From assembly GCA_947254385.1 (NCBI GenBank), contig CAMYCP010000012.1:1-14651 (forward strand): 14,651 bases of DNA, read 5' to 3'. The notes under the pieces are model-generated. The model was not told the DNA's origin, ran no database searches, and saw only the letters and a list, made by a program, of their open reading frames with translations. The translations under genes and the position numbers were made by a program. Source of the stretch: an uncultured Filifactor sp. Lineage in GTDB: Bacteria > Bacillota > Clostridia > Peptostreptococcales > Filifactoraceae. Below are positions 8,355 through 14,651 of the stretch, in pieces. Every line of letters starts with the position of its first letter. The first letter of the stretch is position 1.

Positions 8355-8490
8355 AAGTGAACTACACCCGAATCTAAAGATTCGGTGATTCTTGCTTCAT
8401 CCTCTGACTTACGTTTCGTAATCTATAAGAGATTACTCTTCCGTCTTACGTAAAGTTCACAAGCGTAGATTCGGGTAGTTCCTACCCTAC
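8355..8490 (-). ncRNA. Candidate omega-RNA-like structured RNA in element A
   Basis: Several nested helices can form. ACTTACGT (8407-8414) pairs with ACGTAAaGT (8448-8456, one bulge). GTAATCT/AGATTAC (8418-8436) forms a 7-base stem with a 5-base loop inside it. GGGTAG/CTACCC (8473-8487) forms a tight hairpin. The 3' hairpin is CACC-c-GAATC/GATTCGGTG (8365-8387). GTGAAC near the RNA 3' end (8357-8362) is complementary to GTTCAC at 8455-8460. In TnpB systems the guide lies directly beyond this end. Here that would be the bases just below 8355, beginning AAAACGGTTGACTGAT on the minus strand. The family name rests on resemblance and memory, not on a search. Confidence 0.4.
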
Positions 8491-8498
8491 AATAAGTA

Positions 8499-8523
8499 TA
8501 GAAAACTTAGGTTTAGTTTTCTA
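8499..8523. repeat. 9-base inverted repeat inside element A
   Basis: TAGAAAACT (8499-8507) and AGTTTTCTA (8515-8523) are perfect complements around a 7-base loop. The repeat lies between the putative promoter and the structured RNA, within the segment that element B lacks. Confidence 0.5.
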
Positions 8524-8530
8524 ATATGAT

Positions 8531-8559
8531 ATATTATACCGCAAAAAACTCTCTGTCAA
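8531..8559 (-). promoter_or_regulatory. Possible promoter at the left end of element A
   Basis: On the minus strand TTGACA (8559-8554) is followed by TAATAT at 17 bases (8536-8531) or by a perfect TATAAT at 15 bases (8538-8533). It would transcribe toward the structured part of element A. Element B lacks the corresponding segment. Confidence 0.4.
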
Positions 8560-8598
8560 TTCATCTCACGAACCTAAAGGTTCAAAGATTTCTTGACA
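8554..8598. repeat. Left-end hairpin of element A
   Basis: Three stems are stacked with internal loops: TGTCAA/TTGACA (8554-8559 with 8593-8598), ATCT/AGAT (8563-8566 with 8586-8589) and GAACC/GGTTC (8570-8574 with 8579-8583), closed by a TAAA loop. Element B forms the same fold with two compensatory base-pair changes. Confidence 0.65.
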
Positions 8599-8604
8599 CT
8601 ATCT

Positions 8605-9168
8605 TTAAAGTTCTCCTACAAGATCAATCCCCGGTGTCAAAACTTCATCTCCCGGTTCCCAGTTGGCGGGGCAAACTTTGTCACCGTGTTTGTGTACAAA
8701 TTGTGACGCTCTGACTTTTCTTAAAAGTTCGTGAGCATTTCTGCCTACTCCGGGAGCATTGATTTCATAAGCTACTACTTCCCTGTTCGGATTGATTATA
8801 AAACTTGCACGTAACGCTTGTCCTTCTTCGGGGATAAGCACATCGAGCATTTTTGACAAAACGAAATTTCTGTCACTTATCATTGAAAAGTCAACTTTTT
8901 TAATTCTGTCGGAGCGGTCTTTCCACGCCTTGTGTACAAATTCGGAATCCGTGGACACGGAATAGATGTTCGTGTGTTCTCTTCTGAAGTCTTCATACAG
9001 GTTTTGCAAATCTTCGAGTTCCGTCGGGCATACAAAAGTAAAATCTCCCGGATAAAAGAACAGTACACTCCATACGCCGTCCAAATCTTTTTCCGTAACT
9101 TGTTTAAATTCTTCGCCTACGAGAGCGGGAACTTTAAATTCATCAATTTTTTTACCGATTAAATTCAT
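8605..9168 (-). CDS. ahpC: AhpC-type 2-Cys peroxiredoxin
   Basis: Reduces hydrogen peroxide and organic peroxides in the cytoplasm. The 187-residue length equals that of classical AhpC. The peroxidatic cysteine is Cys47 in FTFVCPTEL and the resolving cysteine is Cys166 in GDKVCPANWEPG. The ATG at 9168 follows GAGGTG at good spacing. No ahpF reductase gene is adjacent, so the electron donor is unknown from this window. No convincing promoter stands out in the AT-rich 142 bases upstream. A perfect half of a PerR box (TTATAAT, plus strand near 9192-9198) is present without the second half, so PerR control is not supported. The gene lies between elements B and A, and its stop codon touches the end of element A. 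Read-through from the rnf operon is possible because no clear terminator follows rnfB. Confidence 0.95.
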   Translation of the reverse strand: MNLIGKKIDEFKVPALVGEEFKQVTEKDLDGVWSVLFFYPGDFTFVCPTELEDLQNLYEDFRREHTNIYSVSTDSEFVHKAWKDRSDRIKKVDFSMISDRNFVLSKMLDVLIPEEGQALRASFIINPNREVVAYEINAPGVGRNAHELLRKVRASQFVHKHGDKVCPANWEPGDEVLTPGIDLVGEL

Positions 9169-9310
9169 AATTTCACCTCATAATTATTTTTTTATAATGA
9201 TATCTTGTTTCAGTTATATATTTATCCCGTTTGAATTATTTTAAACATAATTTAAAAAATATTTTATACTAAAAGATATTTCTATCGGATGATAGTATGA
9301 ATTATCGTAA

Positions 9311-9440
9311 AAGTGAACTACACACGAAACTTTTAGTTAGGTGTTTCTTGATTCATCCTCTGACTTACGTTTCATAATCCATAAGATTACTCTGCTTACT
9401 TACGTAAAGTTCACAAGCGTAAGTAAAGGGTAGGTCCTAC
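9311..9440 (-). ncRNA. Candidate omega-RNA-like structured region in element B
   Basis: The TAATC/GATTA stem, the GGTAG/CCTACC-type hairpin at about 9430-9440, and the GTGAAC (9313-9318)/GTTCAC (9409-9414) complementarity are kept as in element A. A 9-base helix TTACTTACG/CGTAAGTAA around 9397-9426 is stronger here than in element A. It has no own promoter that I can see and could be carried on a transcript reading through from rnfB. Confidence 0.3.
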
Positions 9441-9452
9441 CATACTTTTATT

Positions 9453-9499
9453 GTATCAATTCATCTCACGAATCTAAAGATTCACAGATTTCTTGATAC
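9453..9499. repeat. Left-end hairpin of element B
   Basis: GTATCAA/TTGATAC (9453-9459 with 9493-9499), ATCT/AGAT (9463-9466 with 9486-9489) and GAATC/GATTC (9470-9474 with 9479-9483) stack around a TAAA loop. The fold is the same as in element A. Confidence 0.65.
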
Positions 9500-9608
9500 T
9501 ATTTTTTTAAACGGAAAATAAAAGATACAAGAAGGATCAAGTCAGAAAAATAAATTTATTTCCTTAAAAATTAAATTCAACCGGTAACAGAAAATATAGT
9601 TAATATTT

Positions 9609-10445
9609 TTAATTTGCAGTTTCTTTTTTTTCGATTTTTATTTTTTCTTCACGATAGAGCGCTTTTGAAATCGCCTTGGTCGGGCATTTTTGTACACAGA
9701 TTTTGCACATTTTACATTTGTCATAATCTACACGTGCAATTCCGCCTTCCACGTGTATTGCGTCAAATGGGCAGTTTTTTTCGCAAATTCCGCACGCTAT
9801 ACAACCGACTTGACATACGTCTTTTACGGCTTTGCCTTTGTCACGGTTGCAGCAGTCGACGACCACTTTGTTTTTATACGGTACGAGTGAAATAAGAAGT
9901 CTCGGACAGGCGTCGATACATTTACCGCACGCTACGCATTTGTCGGGATCGACAAGTGCTACGCCGTCTGAGACGTGTATGGCGTCAAATTCACATACGC
10001 TTACACAACTTCCGTATCCCAAGCATCCGGCGGTGCATCCTTTGTCGCCGGCGTTCACCATGGATGCGGCACGGCAGTTGAGTATGCCTTGATATTCGGC
10101 TTTTTTTGTGCTGAATGAATGTCCGCCGTTACATTGTACGTGAGCTACTTTTTTTACGTTTTCTTCCGCTTTTACTCCCATTATGTCTGCAATTTTAGCG
10201 GCGACGCTTTCTCCGCCTACGACGCAACCGTTCACTGGAGCTTTACCGCCGTTTATTGCCACCGCAAGTCCTGAACATCCCGGAAAACCGCAGCCGCCGC
10301 AGTTGGCGCCCGGCAGGGCATCGAGGATGGCTTTTTCTTTAGGGTCGGTTTTGACCTCAAATTTTTTTGAGGCGTACGCAAGCCCCGAACCGAATATTAA
10401 TCCCATTAATGACAGGCTTGCAAAGGCATTTAATACTGTACTCAT
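9609..10445 (-). CDS. rnfB: Rnf complex iron-sulfur subunit RnfB
   Basis: Electron-entry subunit of the ferredoxin:NAD+ oxidoreductase. It accepts electrons from reduced ferredoxin on the cytoplasmic face. The 278-residue protein starts with one membrane anchor (about residues 5-25). A four-cysteine cluster domain follows (Cys49, Cys52, Cys57 and Cys74 in CGGCGFPGC and NGCVVGG). Several [4Fe-4S] ferredoxin motifs complete the C-terminal half, including CVACGKCIDACP, CIACGICEKNCP and CKMCKICVQKCP. TAGGAGG precedes the ATG at 10445 and overlaps the rnfA stop, with 10 bases between the genes. It is the last gene of the operon. The 106 bases up to element B contain no clear terminator. Confidence 0.96.
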   Translation of the reverse strand: MSTVLNAFASLSLMGLIFGSGLAYASKKFEVKTDPKEKAILDALPGANCGGCGFPGCSGLAVAINGGKAPVNGCVVGGESVAAKIADIMGVKAEENVKKVAHVQCNGGHSFSTKKAEYQGILNCRAASMVNAGDKGCTAGCLGYGSCVSVCEFDAIHVSDGVALVDPDKCVACGKCIDACPRLLISLVPYKNKVVVDCCNRDKGKAVKDVCQVGCIACGICEKNCPFDAIHVEGGIARVDYDKCKMCKICVQKCPTKAISKALYREEKIKIEKKETAN

Positions 10446-10455
10446 TTTTTTCCTC

Positions 10456-11043
10456 CTATTTTATCAATCCTTGAAGTCCCAAAAATGAGATTGCCATAAG
10501 TCCTGCGGATATTAGGGCTATCGGAAAGCCCCGAAAACTTTTCGGTATGTCGGAAAGTTCCATGCGTTCTCTTATACCGGCAAACAATACGATGACGAGC
10601 ATAAAGCCCAGTGCGCCGGTAAAGCCGTTGAATATGGATTCCACAAGGTTGTACTGATTGTTTATATTAAGTACCGTAACGCCGAGTACCGCACAGTTGG
10701 TCGTAATGAGCGGAAGGTATACTCCGAGCGCTTGATAGAGTGTGGGAGAAGATTTTTGAATTACCATTTCCACAAACTGTACGAGTGCGGCGATTACCAG
10801 TATGAATGCTATGGTTTGCATATATTCTATGTGGAGTTTATTTAACACAAGTTCCTGTACGAGCCATGTGACCATGGAGGCGAGCGTCATTACGAATGTA
10901 ACGGCAAGCCCCATACCCAAGGCGGTGCTGACTTTTTTGGAAACGCCTAAAAACGGACAGCAACCCAAAAATTTGGACATCAGAAAGTTACTTACAAATA
11001 AGTTGCCGATTGTGATTATAAGTAGATTTTTAGCAAGTTCCAT
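10456..11043 (-). CDS. rnfA: Rnf complex membrane subunit RnfA
   Basis: Integral membrane subunit that pairs with RnfE in the ion-translocating core. The 195-residue protein is largely hydrophobic, with about six membrane segments. Cysteines in FLGCCPFLG near the N-terminus and in TTNCAVLG in the middle match positions that, in the related NqrD/NqrE pair, hold an intramembrane [2Fe-2S] cluster shared between subunits. A strong TAGGAGG lies before the ATG at 11043 and overlaps the rnfE stop codon, a tight spacing typical of this operon. Confidence 0.96.
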   Translation of the reverse strand: MELAKNLLIITIGNLFVSNFLMSKFLGCCPFLGVSKKVSTALGMGLAVTFVMTLASMVTWLVQELVLNKLHIEYMQTIAFILVIAALVQFVEMVIQKSSPTLYQALGVYLPLITTNCAVLGVTVLNINNQYNLVESIFNGFTGALGFMLVIVLFAGIRERMELSDIPKSFRGFPIALISAGLMAISFLGLQGLIK

Positions 11044-11054
11044 TTCTCTTCCTC

Positions 11055-11645
11055 CTATCTCGTTTCTCTGATTTTATTGAATGCCGCAAGCAATAGACCG
11101 AATGTGAGAAATGCGCCCGGAGGCATTATAAAGAGGAGCGCCGGAGTATAGGATGCTCCCAAGAGTGCATGACCGAATATTGTACCGTTGCCGATGATTT
11201 CACGTATGGAGCCCATTATCGTGAGTGCTACGGTGAAACCTAAGCCCATGCCGATGCCGTCCGCTATGGAGAGAATAGGAGTGTTTTTGTTGGCAAAACT
11301 TTCCGCACGGGCGAGGATTATACAGTTTACGACTATCAAGGGTAAAAAGAGTCCCAAGGCATCGTAGAGAGTTTTGACATACGCTTCGAGTATCATGGAT
11401 ACGACGGATACGAATGTGGCGATTACCACGATGTAGCCGGGTATTCTGATTTTGTCGGGAATAAATTTACGTAAGAGCGATATTACAAAGTTTGACCCTA
11501 TAAGTACGGCGGTGGCGGCAAGTCCCATGCCCAAACCGTTTATTGCCGATGTGGTTACCGCCATGGTGGGACAAGTGCCCAAAACCTGAACGAAAGTCGG
11601 GTTTTCGTCGATTAATCCGTTTTTAATCGTCTTTAAAAATTTCAT
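11055..11645 (-). CDS. rnfE: Rnf complex membrane subunit RnfE
   Basis: Hydrophobic partner of RnfA in the ion-translocating core. It has about six membrane segments and 196 residues with the start chosen here. LGTCPTMAV and VVNCIILARAE contain the cysteines expected to share the [2Fe-2S] cluster with RnfA. A TTG six bases upstream (11651) would add two residues. However, AGGAGGG lies too close to that TTG and at ideal distance from the ATG at 11645, so the ATG is preferred. The ribosome binding site overlaps the rnfG stop codon. Confidence 0.95.
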   Translation of the reverse strand: MKFLKTIKNGLIDENPTFVQVLGTCPTMAVTTSAINGLGMGLAATAVLIGSNFVISLLRKFIPDKIRIPGYIVVIATFVSVVSMILEAYVKTLYDALGLFLPLIVVNCIILARAESFANKNTPILSIADGIGMGLGFTVALTIMGSIREIIGNGTIFGHALLGASYTPALLFIMPPGAFLTFGLLLAAFNKIRETR

Positions 11646-11651
11646 TTTCAA

Positions 11652-11658
11652 CCCTCCT
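11652..11658 (-). promoter_or_regulatory. Ribosome binding site that places the rnfE start at ATG 11645
   Basis: AGGAGGG on the minus strand lies seven bases before ATG 11645-11643 and directly against the alternative TTG at 11651. It overlaps the rnfG stop codon. Confidence 0.7.
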
Positions 11659-12226
11659 ATTTAAGTTTTGTAAATATTTCCAGTGCTGTATCGACTCCTT
11701 TGGTGACTCCGTTTGAAGTTCGGGTTGCGCCGGAAATTGCTAAAATTTCATCATCTTGAGGCGTGCCGGATTTTATGACTTTTAATGTGTCCGCTTTCTT
11801 GTCTTTGTACTGGTCGATAAATTCCGGATTTACCGCTTTAGCGCCCAGCCCCGGAGTTTCATTCATAGCGCCGAGTTTTACCGCCTCTATCGTGCCGTCC
11901 GCTTTTATTCCGACAGTCACTTCTATTTCTCCGCCATAGCCTTTGGGCAGGGTCTTTATTACATATCCGACCGTTTCATCGTTTCTTAAGGCTTTACTTA
12001 CTTGTGCGACTTTTACGTCGGGATTGTTTTCGGATGTAAATTCATCATTTATTTTTTCAAATTTGTCGGCTTCGTTTAAGACGGATTTTTGTGCCTCGTT
12101 GTCGGCTTCGATTTTATGTTGCGCTATTACAGGTTCGGTCATGTCGTTTACAAATCCGAGCAAACCTCCGGCTACCGCCGTGATTATAAATAAAATAACG
12201 CCGAATTTTACAATTTCGTTTTTCAT
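11657..12226 (-). CDS. rnfG: Rnf complex flavin subunit RnfG
   Basis: Carries covalently bound FMN in the electron path through the complex. The 189-residue protein has one N-terminal membrane segment (about residues 7-26), and the rest is predicted to lie on the outer face. The flavinylation motif SGAT is at 165-168, so Thr168 is the expected FMN attachment site. The conserved ETPGLG precedes it at 123-128. Its ATG overlaps the rnfD stop by four bases (ATGA), so translation is coupled. Attachment needs an ApbE flavin transferase, which is not in this window. Confidence 0.95.
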   Translation of the reverse strand: MKNEIVKFGVILFIITAVAGGLLGFVNDMTEPVIAQHKIEADNEAQKSVLNEADKFEKINDEFTSENNPDVKVAQVSKALRNDETVGYVIKTLPKGYGGEIEVTVGIKADGTIEAVKLGAMNETPGLGAKAVNPEFIDQYKDKKADTLKVIKSGTPQDDEILAISGATRTSNGVTKGVDTALEIFTKLK

Positions 12227-13167
12227 TTTTTCTTCGCCACCTCTCCGAATATTTTGGGTGCCATAAGTTTATCCATAAGCGGAGCACATACGTTCATAAG
12301 AAGTATTGAGTATGATACTCCTTCGGGATATCCGCCGTAGTATCTTATCACCGATGTAAGGATGCCGCAACCTATGCCGTATACTATTTGCGCTTTGGAG
12401 TCTACAGGCGAGCTTGCGTAGTCGGTCGCCATGAAGAACGCGCCGAGCATCAAACCTCCGGCAAACAGGTTATACGGAACCATGACGGGGTTTCCTCCGG
12501 AAAAGAGGAATGTAAGCAATGCGACGGTTGTAAGATAGGCAAGGGGAATGCGGGGAGATATGACTTTGCGGTATATAAGGTAGATTCCGCCGAGCATTAA
12601 AAGGAGCGCCGACGTTTCACCGATTGTGCCGGCGGTGTTGCCGATGAACATATTTATAAGAGTTTCCTGTGTGGCGGCGGGATCTTTGATTATTGCAAGC
12701 GGAGTTGCTGAAGACACGGCATCCGGCCCCGGAGTTACCCAAGCGGTCATTTGTGACGGGTATGCCGCAAGCAGTGCCGCCCTTGCAATCAGTGCAGGGT
12801 TTATGAAATTGTGACCCAGTCCGCCGAATAATTGTTTAGCTATTACAATTGCAAATACCGCTCCGATAAACGTCATCCAAAACGGTATTGATGCCGGTAC
12901 GTTCATGGAGACTAAAAGCCCCGTGACGACCGCAGAAAAATCGTTTATTGTGACCGGTTTTTTCATGATTTTCTGACAGGCGTATTCGGCTATAACTGCG
13001 CCCGTCACGCCCGAAATTACGTTTATAAGTGCGCCGGTTCTGAAAAAGTAAATGCCTGCAAGTGTCGCCGGCAACAAAGCGATGACGACATCTTTCATTA
13101 TTTGAGGTACGTTTTCTTCTCCTCGTATGTGAGGTGATGAAGAAATTAAAAGTTGATTGTTTTCCAA
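12223..13167 (-). CDS. rnfD: Rnf complex flavin/membrane subunit RnfD
   Basis: Membrane subunit with covalently bound FMN and about nine to ten hydrophobic segments in 314 residues. The SSATPL motif at 152-157 marks Thr155 as the likely FMN attachment residue. GGLGHNFINPAL near 115-126 is also conserved in the family. The start is TTG at 13167 with AGGGGTGA five bases upstream. No ATG lies close by in frame, and the next residues (ENNQLLISSSPH) are typical of RnfD N-termini. It starts 11 bases after rnfC and overlaps rnfG by four bases. Confidence 0.95.
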   Translation of the reverse strand: MENNQLLISSSPHIRGEENVPQIMKDVVIALLPATLAGIYFFRTGALINVISGVTGAVIAEYACQKIMKKPVTINDFSAVVTGLLVSMNVPASIPFWMTFIGAVFAIVIAKQLFGGLGHNFINPALIARAALLAAYPSQMTAWVTPGPDAVSSATPLAIIKDPAATQETLINMFIGNTAGTIGETSALLLMLGGIYLIYRKVISPRIPLAYLTTVALLTFLFSGGNPVMVPYNLFAGGLMLGAFFMATDYASSPVDSKAQIVYGIGCGILTSVIRYYGGYPEGVSYSILLMNVCAPLMDKLMAPKIFGEVAKKK

Positions 13168-13178
13168 TTAAATCACCC

Positions 13179-14510
13179 CTATTTCTTACTGCTTCTGCGT
13201 CTTTTGGCGAGTATTTCCTGTTTTGCCACACGAATTGATTGCAAGAGAGGACGTTTGGCGGGGCAGGTATAAGAACAGCACCCGCACTCTATACAGTCCA
13301 GTGCATGATATTCTTCGGATTTTTCATAGTTGCCGAGAAGTGAATAACCGCTTATGAAAATCGGCTGAAGTTTCATAGGACAAACTTCCACACATTTGGC
13401 GCAACGTATGCAATTTGTATATTCAGGCAGGCGAGCTTCTTTTTTGCTCATGCAGAGTATTCCGCCGCTACCTTTGTTTGCAACTACCTCAAGGTTTGAT
13501 TGTGCAAGTCCCATCATGGGGCCGCCGCTTATCACTTTGCCGGGTTCTTCCGTAAAGCCTCCGCATTGTTCTACAATTTCGCTGTAGAGCGTGCCGAGTT
13601 TTATTCTTAAGTTTTTCGGTTCTTTTATTATGGAACCGGTCACGGTACAGTTGCGTTCGATAAACGGGATACCGGTTTTTAAACTGCGGGCGATTTGAGC
13701 CGCCGTGCCTACGTTATCCACAACCGCTCCCGCATCGGCGGGCAAGCCGCCGGAGGGCACTTCTCTTTGCGTGCAGGCGTATATAAGTTGTTTTTCCGCA
13801 CCTTGCGGGTATTTGGTCGCAATTTGCACGACCTCTATGTTTTTATATTCGTCCGCAACTTTTTTAACCGCATCATAAGCGTCCTGCTTGTTGGTTTCGA
13901 TGGCGATATAGCCTTTCGTCACGCCTAAGACTTTCATTATTGCTCTACAACCGTATACGACATTTTCGGGTTCTTCGAGCATGAGGCGGTGGTCGCAGGT
14001 CAAATACGGTTCACATTCGGCACCGTTTAAAATGACGACATCGACTTTTTTGTCGGGCGGAGGCGATAATTTTACTGCGGTTGGAAACGTCGCACCGCCC
14101 ATACCTACAATTCCGCTTATCTTTATAACGTCCAAAATTTCTTCGGGGCTCATATCGTCTATGTAAGGATAGGGGTGCAGGCTTTCCGAAATTTCTTCCT
14201 TAAAGTCGTTTTCAATGACAATGCAATTGACTTTTTGTCCTCCCGGCACCGACATGGTTTTGAAAGCCTTGACAGTTCCGGAGACGGATGCGTGTACCGG
14301 CGCCGAAACGAATCCGCCCGCCTCCGCTATCATTTGTCCCATTTTTACACTGTCACCTATTTTTACCGTAGGTTTTGCAGGTGCGCCGATGTGCTGTGAT
14401 ACAGGTATGTATACAGTCTTGGGCGCCGCGGCTTTCTCCACGGGTTTGGAGGAAGTATAGTCCTTGTGATAGTTAGGATGTATACCTCCCATGAAACTTA
14501 AAACACTCAT
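13179..14510 (-). CDS. rnfC: Rnf complex NADH-side subunit RnfC
   Basis: Peripheral cytoplasmic subunit that passes electrons to NAD+. The 443-residue protein has the RnfC N-terminal GGIHPNYHKDYT. It is followed by a lipoyl-like domain and a complex I 51-kDa-like nucleotide/flavin-binding domain (GMGGATFPTAVK and NGAECEPYLTCDH, about 135-165). Two [4Fe-4S] motifs complete it, CIRCAKCVEVCP near 367 and CIECGCCSYTCP near 405. It is the first gene of the operon. GGGAGGAG lies before the ATG at 14510. The 141 bases upstream are AT-rich, and I see no promoter that I would call with confidence. TATAAA near 14535-14540 (minus strand) is a possible -10 box without a good -35. Confidence 0.96.
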   Translation of the reverse strand: MSVLSFMGGIHPNYHKDYTSSKPVEKAAAPKTVYIPVSQHIGAPAKPTVKIGDSVKMGQMIAEAGGFVSAPVHASVSGTVKAFKTMSVPGGQKVNCIVIENDFKEEISESLHPYPYIDDMSPEEILDVIKISGIVGMGGATFPTAVKLSPPPDKKVDVVILNGAECEPYLTCDHRLMLEEPENVVYGCRAIMKVLGVTKGYIAIETNKQDAYDAVKKVADEYKNIEVVQIATKYPQGAEKQLIYACTQREVPSGGLPADAGAVVDNVGTAAQIARSLKTGIPFIERNCTVTGSIIKEPKNLRIKLGTLYSEIVEQCGGFTEEPGKVISGGPMMGLAQSNLEVVANKGSGGILCMSKKEARLPEYTNCIRCAKCVEVCPMKLQPIFISGYSLLGNYEKSEEYHALDCIECGCCSYTCPAKRPLLQSIRVAKQEILAKRRRSSKK

Positions 14511-14651
14511 AAATCTCTCCTCCCGTATAAGATAAATTTTATAAATCCGAAAAACACGGGTTTAATTGAATTTACCGAACACTTAAAAATTTTTAGTTTT
14601 AACGCTTGTAACGATAAAAATTAATGAAATAAATGATATTTTATACATACC

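Larger units (their letters stand above)
8355..8602 (-). mobile_element. Element A: non-coding IS200/IS605-like element without transposase or tnpB
   Basis: This 248-base segment aligns along most of its length with element B at 9311-9502. Shared blocks include AAGTGAACTAC at the outer end, CATCCTCTGACTTACGTTTC, CTTACGTAAAGTTCACAAGC and TTCATCTCACGAA. On the minus strand the left end is at the peroxiredoxin stop codon and the right end at about 8355. Both ends have subterminal hairpins with TAAA loops (plus strand), at 8554-8598 and 8365-8387, as IS200/IS605 transposons do. The right end on the minus strand, an AAGAATCACC hairpin followed by GTAGTTCACTT, resembles IS605 right ends as I remember them. 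No reading frame inside could encode a transposase. Exact borders are uncertain by a few bases because no target duplication is expected. Confidence 0.6.
9311..9502 (-). mobile_element. Element B: shorter relative of element A, upstream of ahpC
   Basis: About 192 bases in the same orientation as element A, sharing the outer AAGTGAACTAC end, the central helix sequences and the left-end hairpin. It lacks the promoter-bearing segment of element A (roughly 8490-8553), which is replaced by about ten bases around 9441-9452. The right-end hairpin has diverged: ACAC/GTGT (9322-9325 with 9341-9344) and AACT/AGTT (9328-9331 with 9335-9338) still pair, around an internal loop. No coding potential is visible. 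It lies between the rnfB stop (9609) and ahpC (9168). Confidence 0.6.

Noticed and set aside
9185..9200. PerR box upstream of ahpC
   Set aside because: Only one half (TTATAAT) matches. The second half does not fit the palindrome, and AT-rich DNA gives such half-sites by chance.
9282..9295. Small hairpin CTATC/GATAG just beyond the right end of element B, as a terminator
   Set aside because: The stem is only five pairs, with no U run directly after it. Too weak to call.
8355..9502. CRISPR-like repeats on each side of ahpC
   Set aside because: There are only two long, diverged copies with internal structure, about 700 bases apart with a gene between them. There is no short regular repeat-spacer pattern.
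9503..9608. Terminator after rnfB in the AAATAAATTTATTT palindrome near 9550
   Set aside because: The stem is all A-T pairs and essentially loopless, with no useful U tract. I could not support it as a terminator.
14522..14560. Inverted repeat CCCGT/ACGGG next to the rnfC ribosome binding site, as a translation switch
   Set aside because: The stem is five pairs closing a loop of 29 bases. It is unlikely to be stable or specific.

Overview
The window looks like chromosome from an obligately anaerobic, low-GC Bacillota, most likely of the Clostridia/Tissierellia type. The support is a single-chain pyruvate:ferredoxin oxidoreductase, a complete six-gene Rnf operon in the Clostridia order C-D-G-E-A-B, strong AGGAGG-type ribosome binding sites, and very AT-rich intergenic DNA. 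The genus cannot be fixed from the sequence alone.

Layout from left to right. 1-868 (minus strand): an unrecognised, AT-rich membrane protein gene with an N-terminal Cys-pair motif, cut by the window edge, preceded in the same frame by a 46-codon ORF. 1011-1044: a strong terminator hairpin ending the pyruvate:ferredoxin oxidoreductase gene (1084-4614, minus). 4615-5010: a divergent intergenic region with promoters for both neighbours and a pair of competing inverted repeats on the oxidoreductase side. 5011-7434 (plus): leuS with a TTG start. A hairpin separates it from a sirtuin gene at 7492-8217 (plus). 8281-8324: a terminator that probably works in both directions. 8605-9168 (minus): an AhpC-type peroxiredoxin. 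9609-14510 (minus): rnfC, rnfD, rnfG, rnfE, rnfA, rnfB in transcription order.

The most unusual part is a pair of related, non-coding, structured elements in the same orientation on each side of the peroxiredoxin gene: element A at about 8355-8602 and element B at about 9311-9502. Each has a hairpin near both ends, a structured middle, and an end that resembles the right end of IS200/IS605 transposons, where the guide (omega) RNA of TnpB terminates. Neither contains a transposase or tnpB. Two base pairs of the left-end hairpin differ between the copies by compensatory changes. Element A also has promoter-like boxes at the inner edge of its left end. They look like non-autonomous, guide-RNA-like derivatives of an IS605-family element.

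The metabolic genes fit together. The oxidoreductase makes acetyl-CoA and reduced ferredoxin from pyruvate. Rnf oxidises reduced ferredoxin with NAD+ and pumps Na+ or H+. The peroxiredoxin protects such oxygen-sensitive iron-sulfur enzymes, and the sirtuin uses NAD+.
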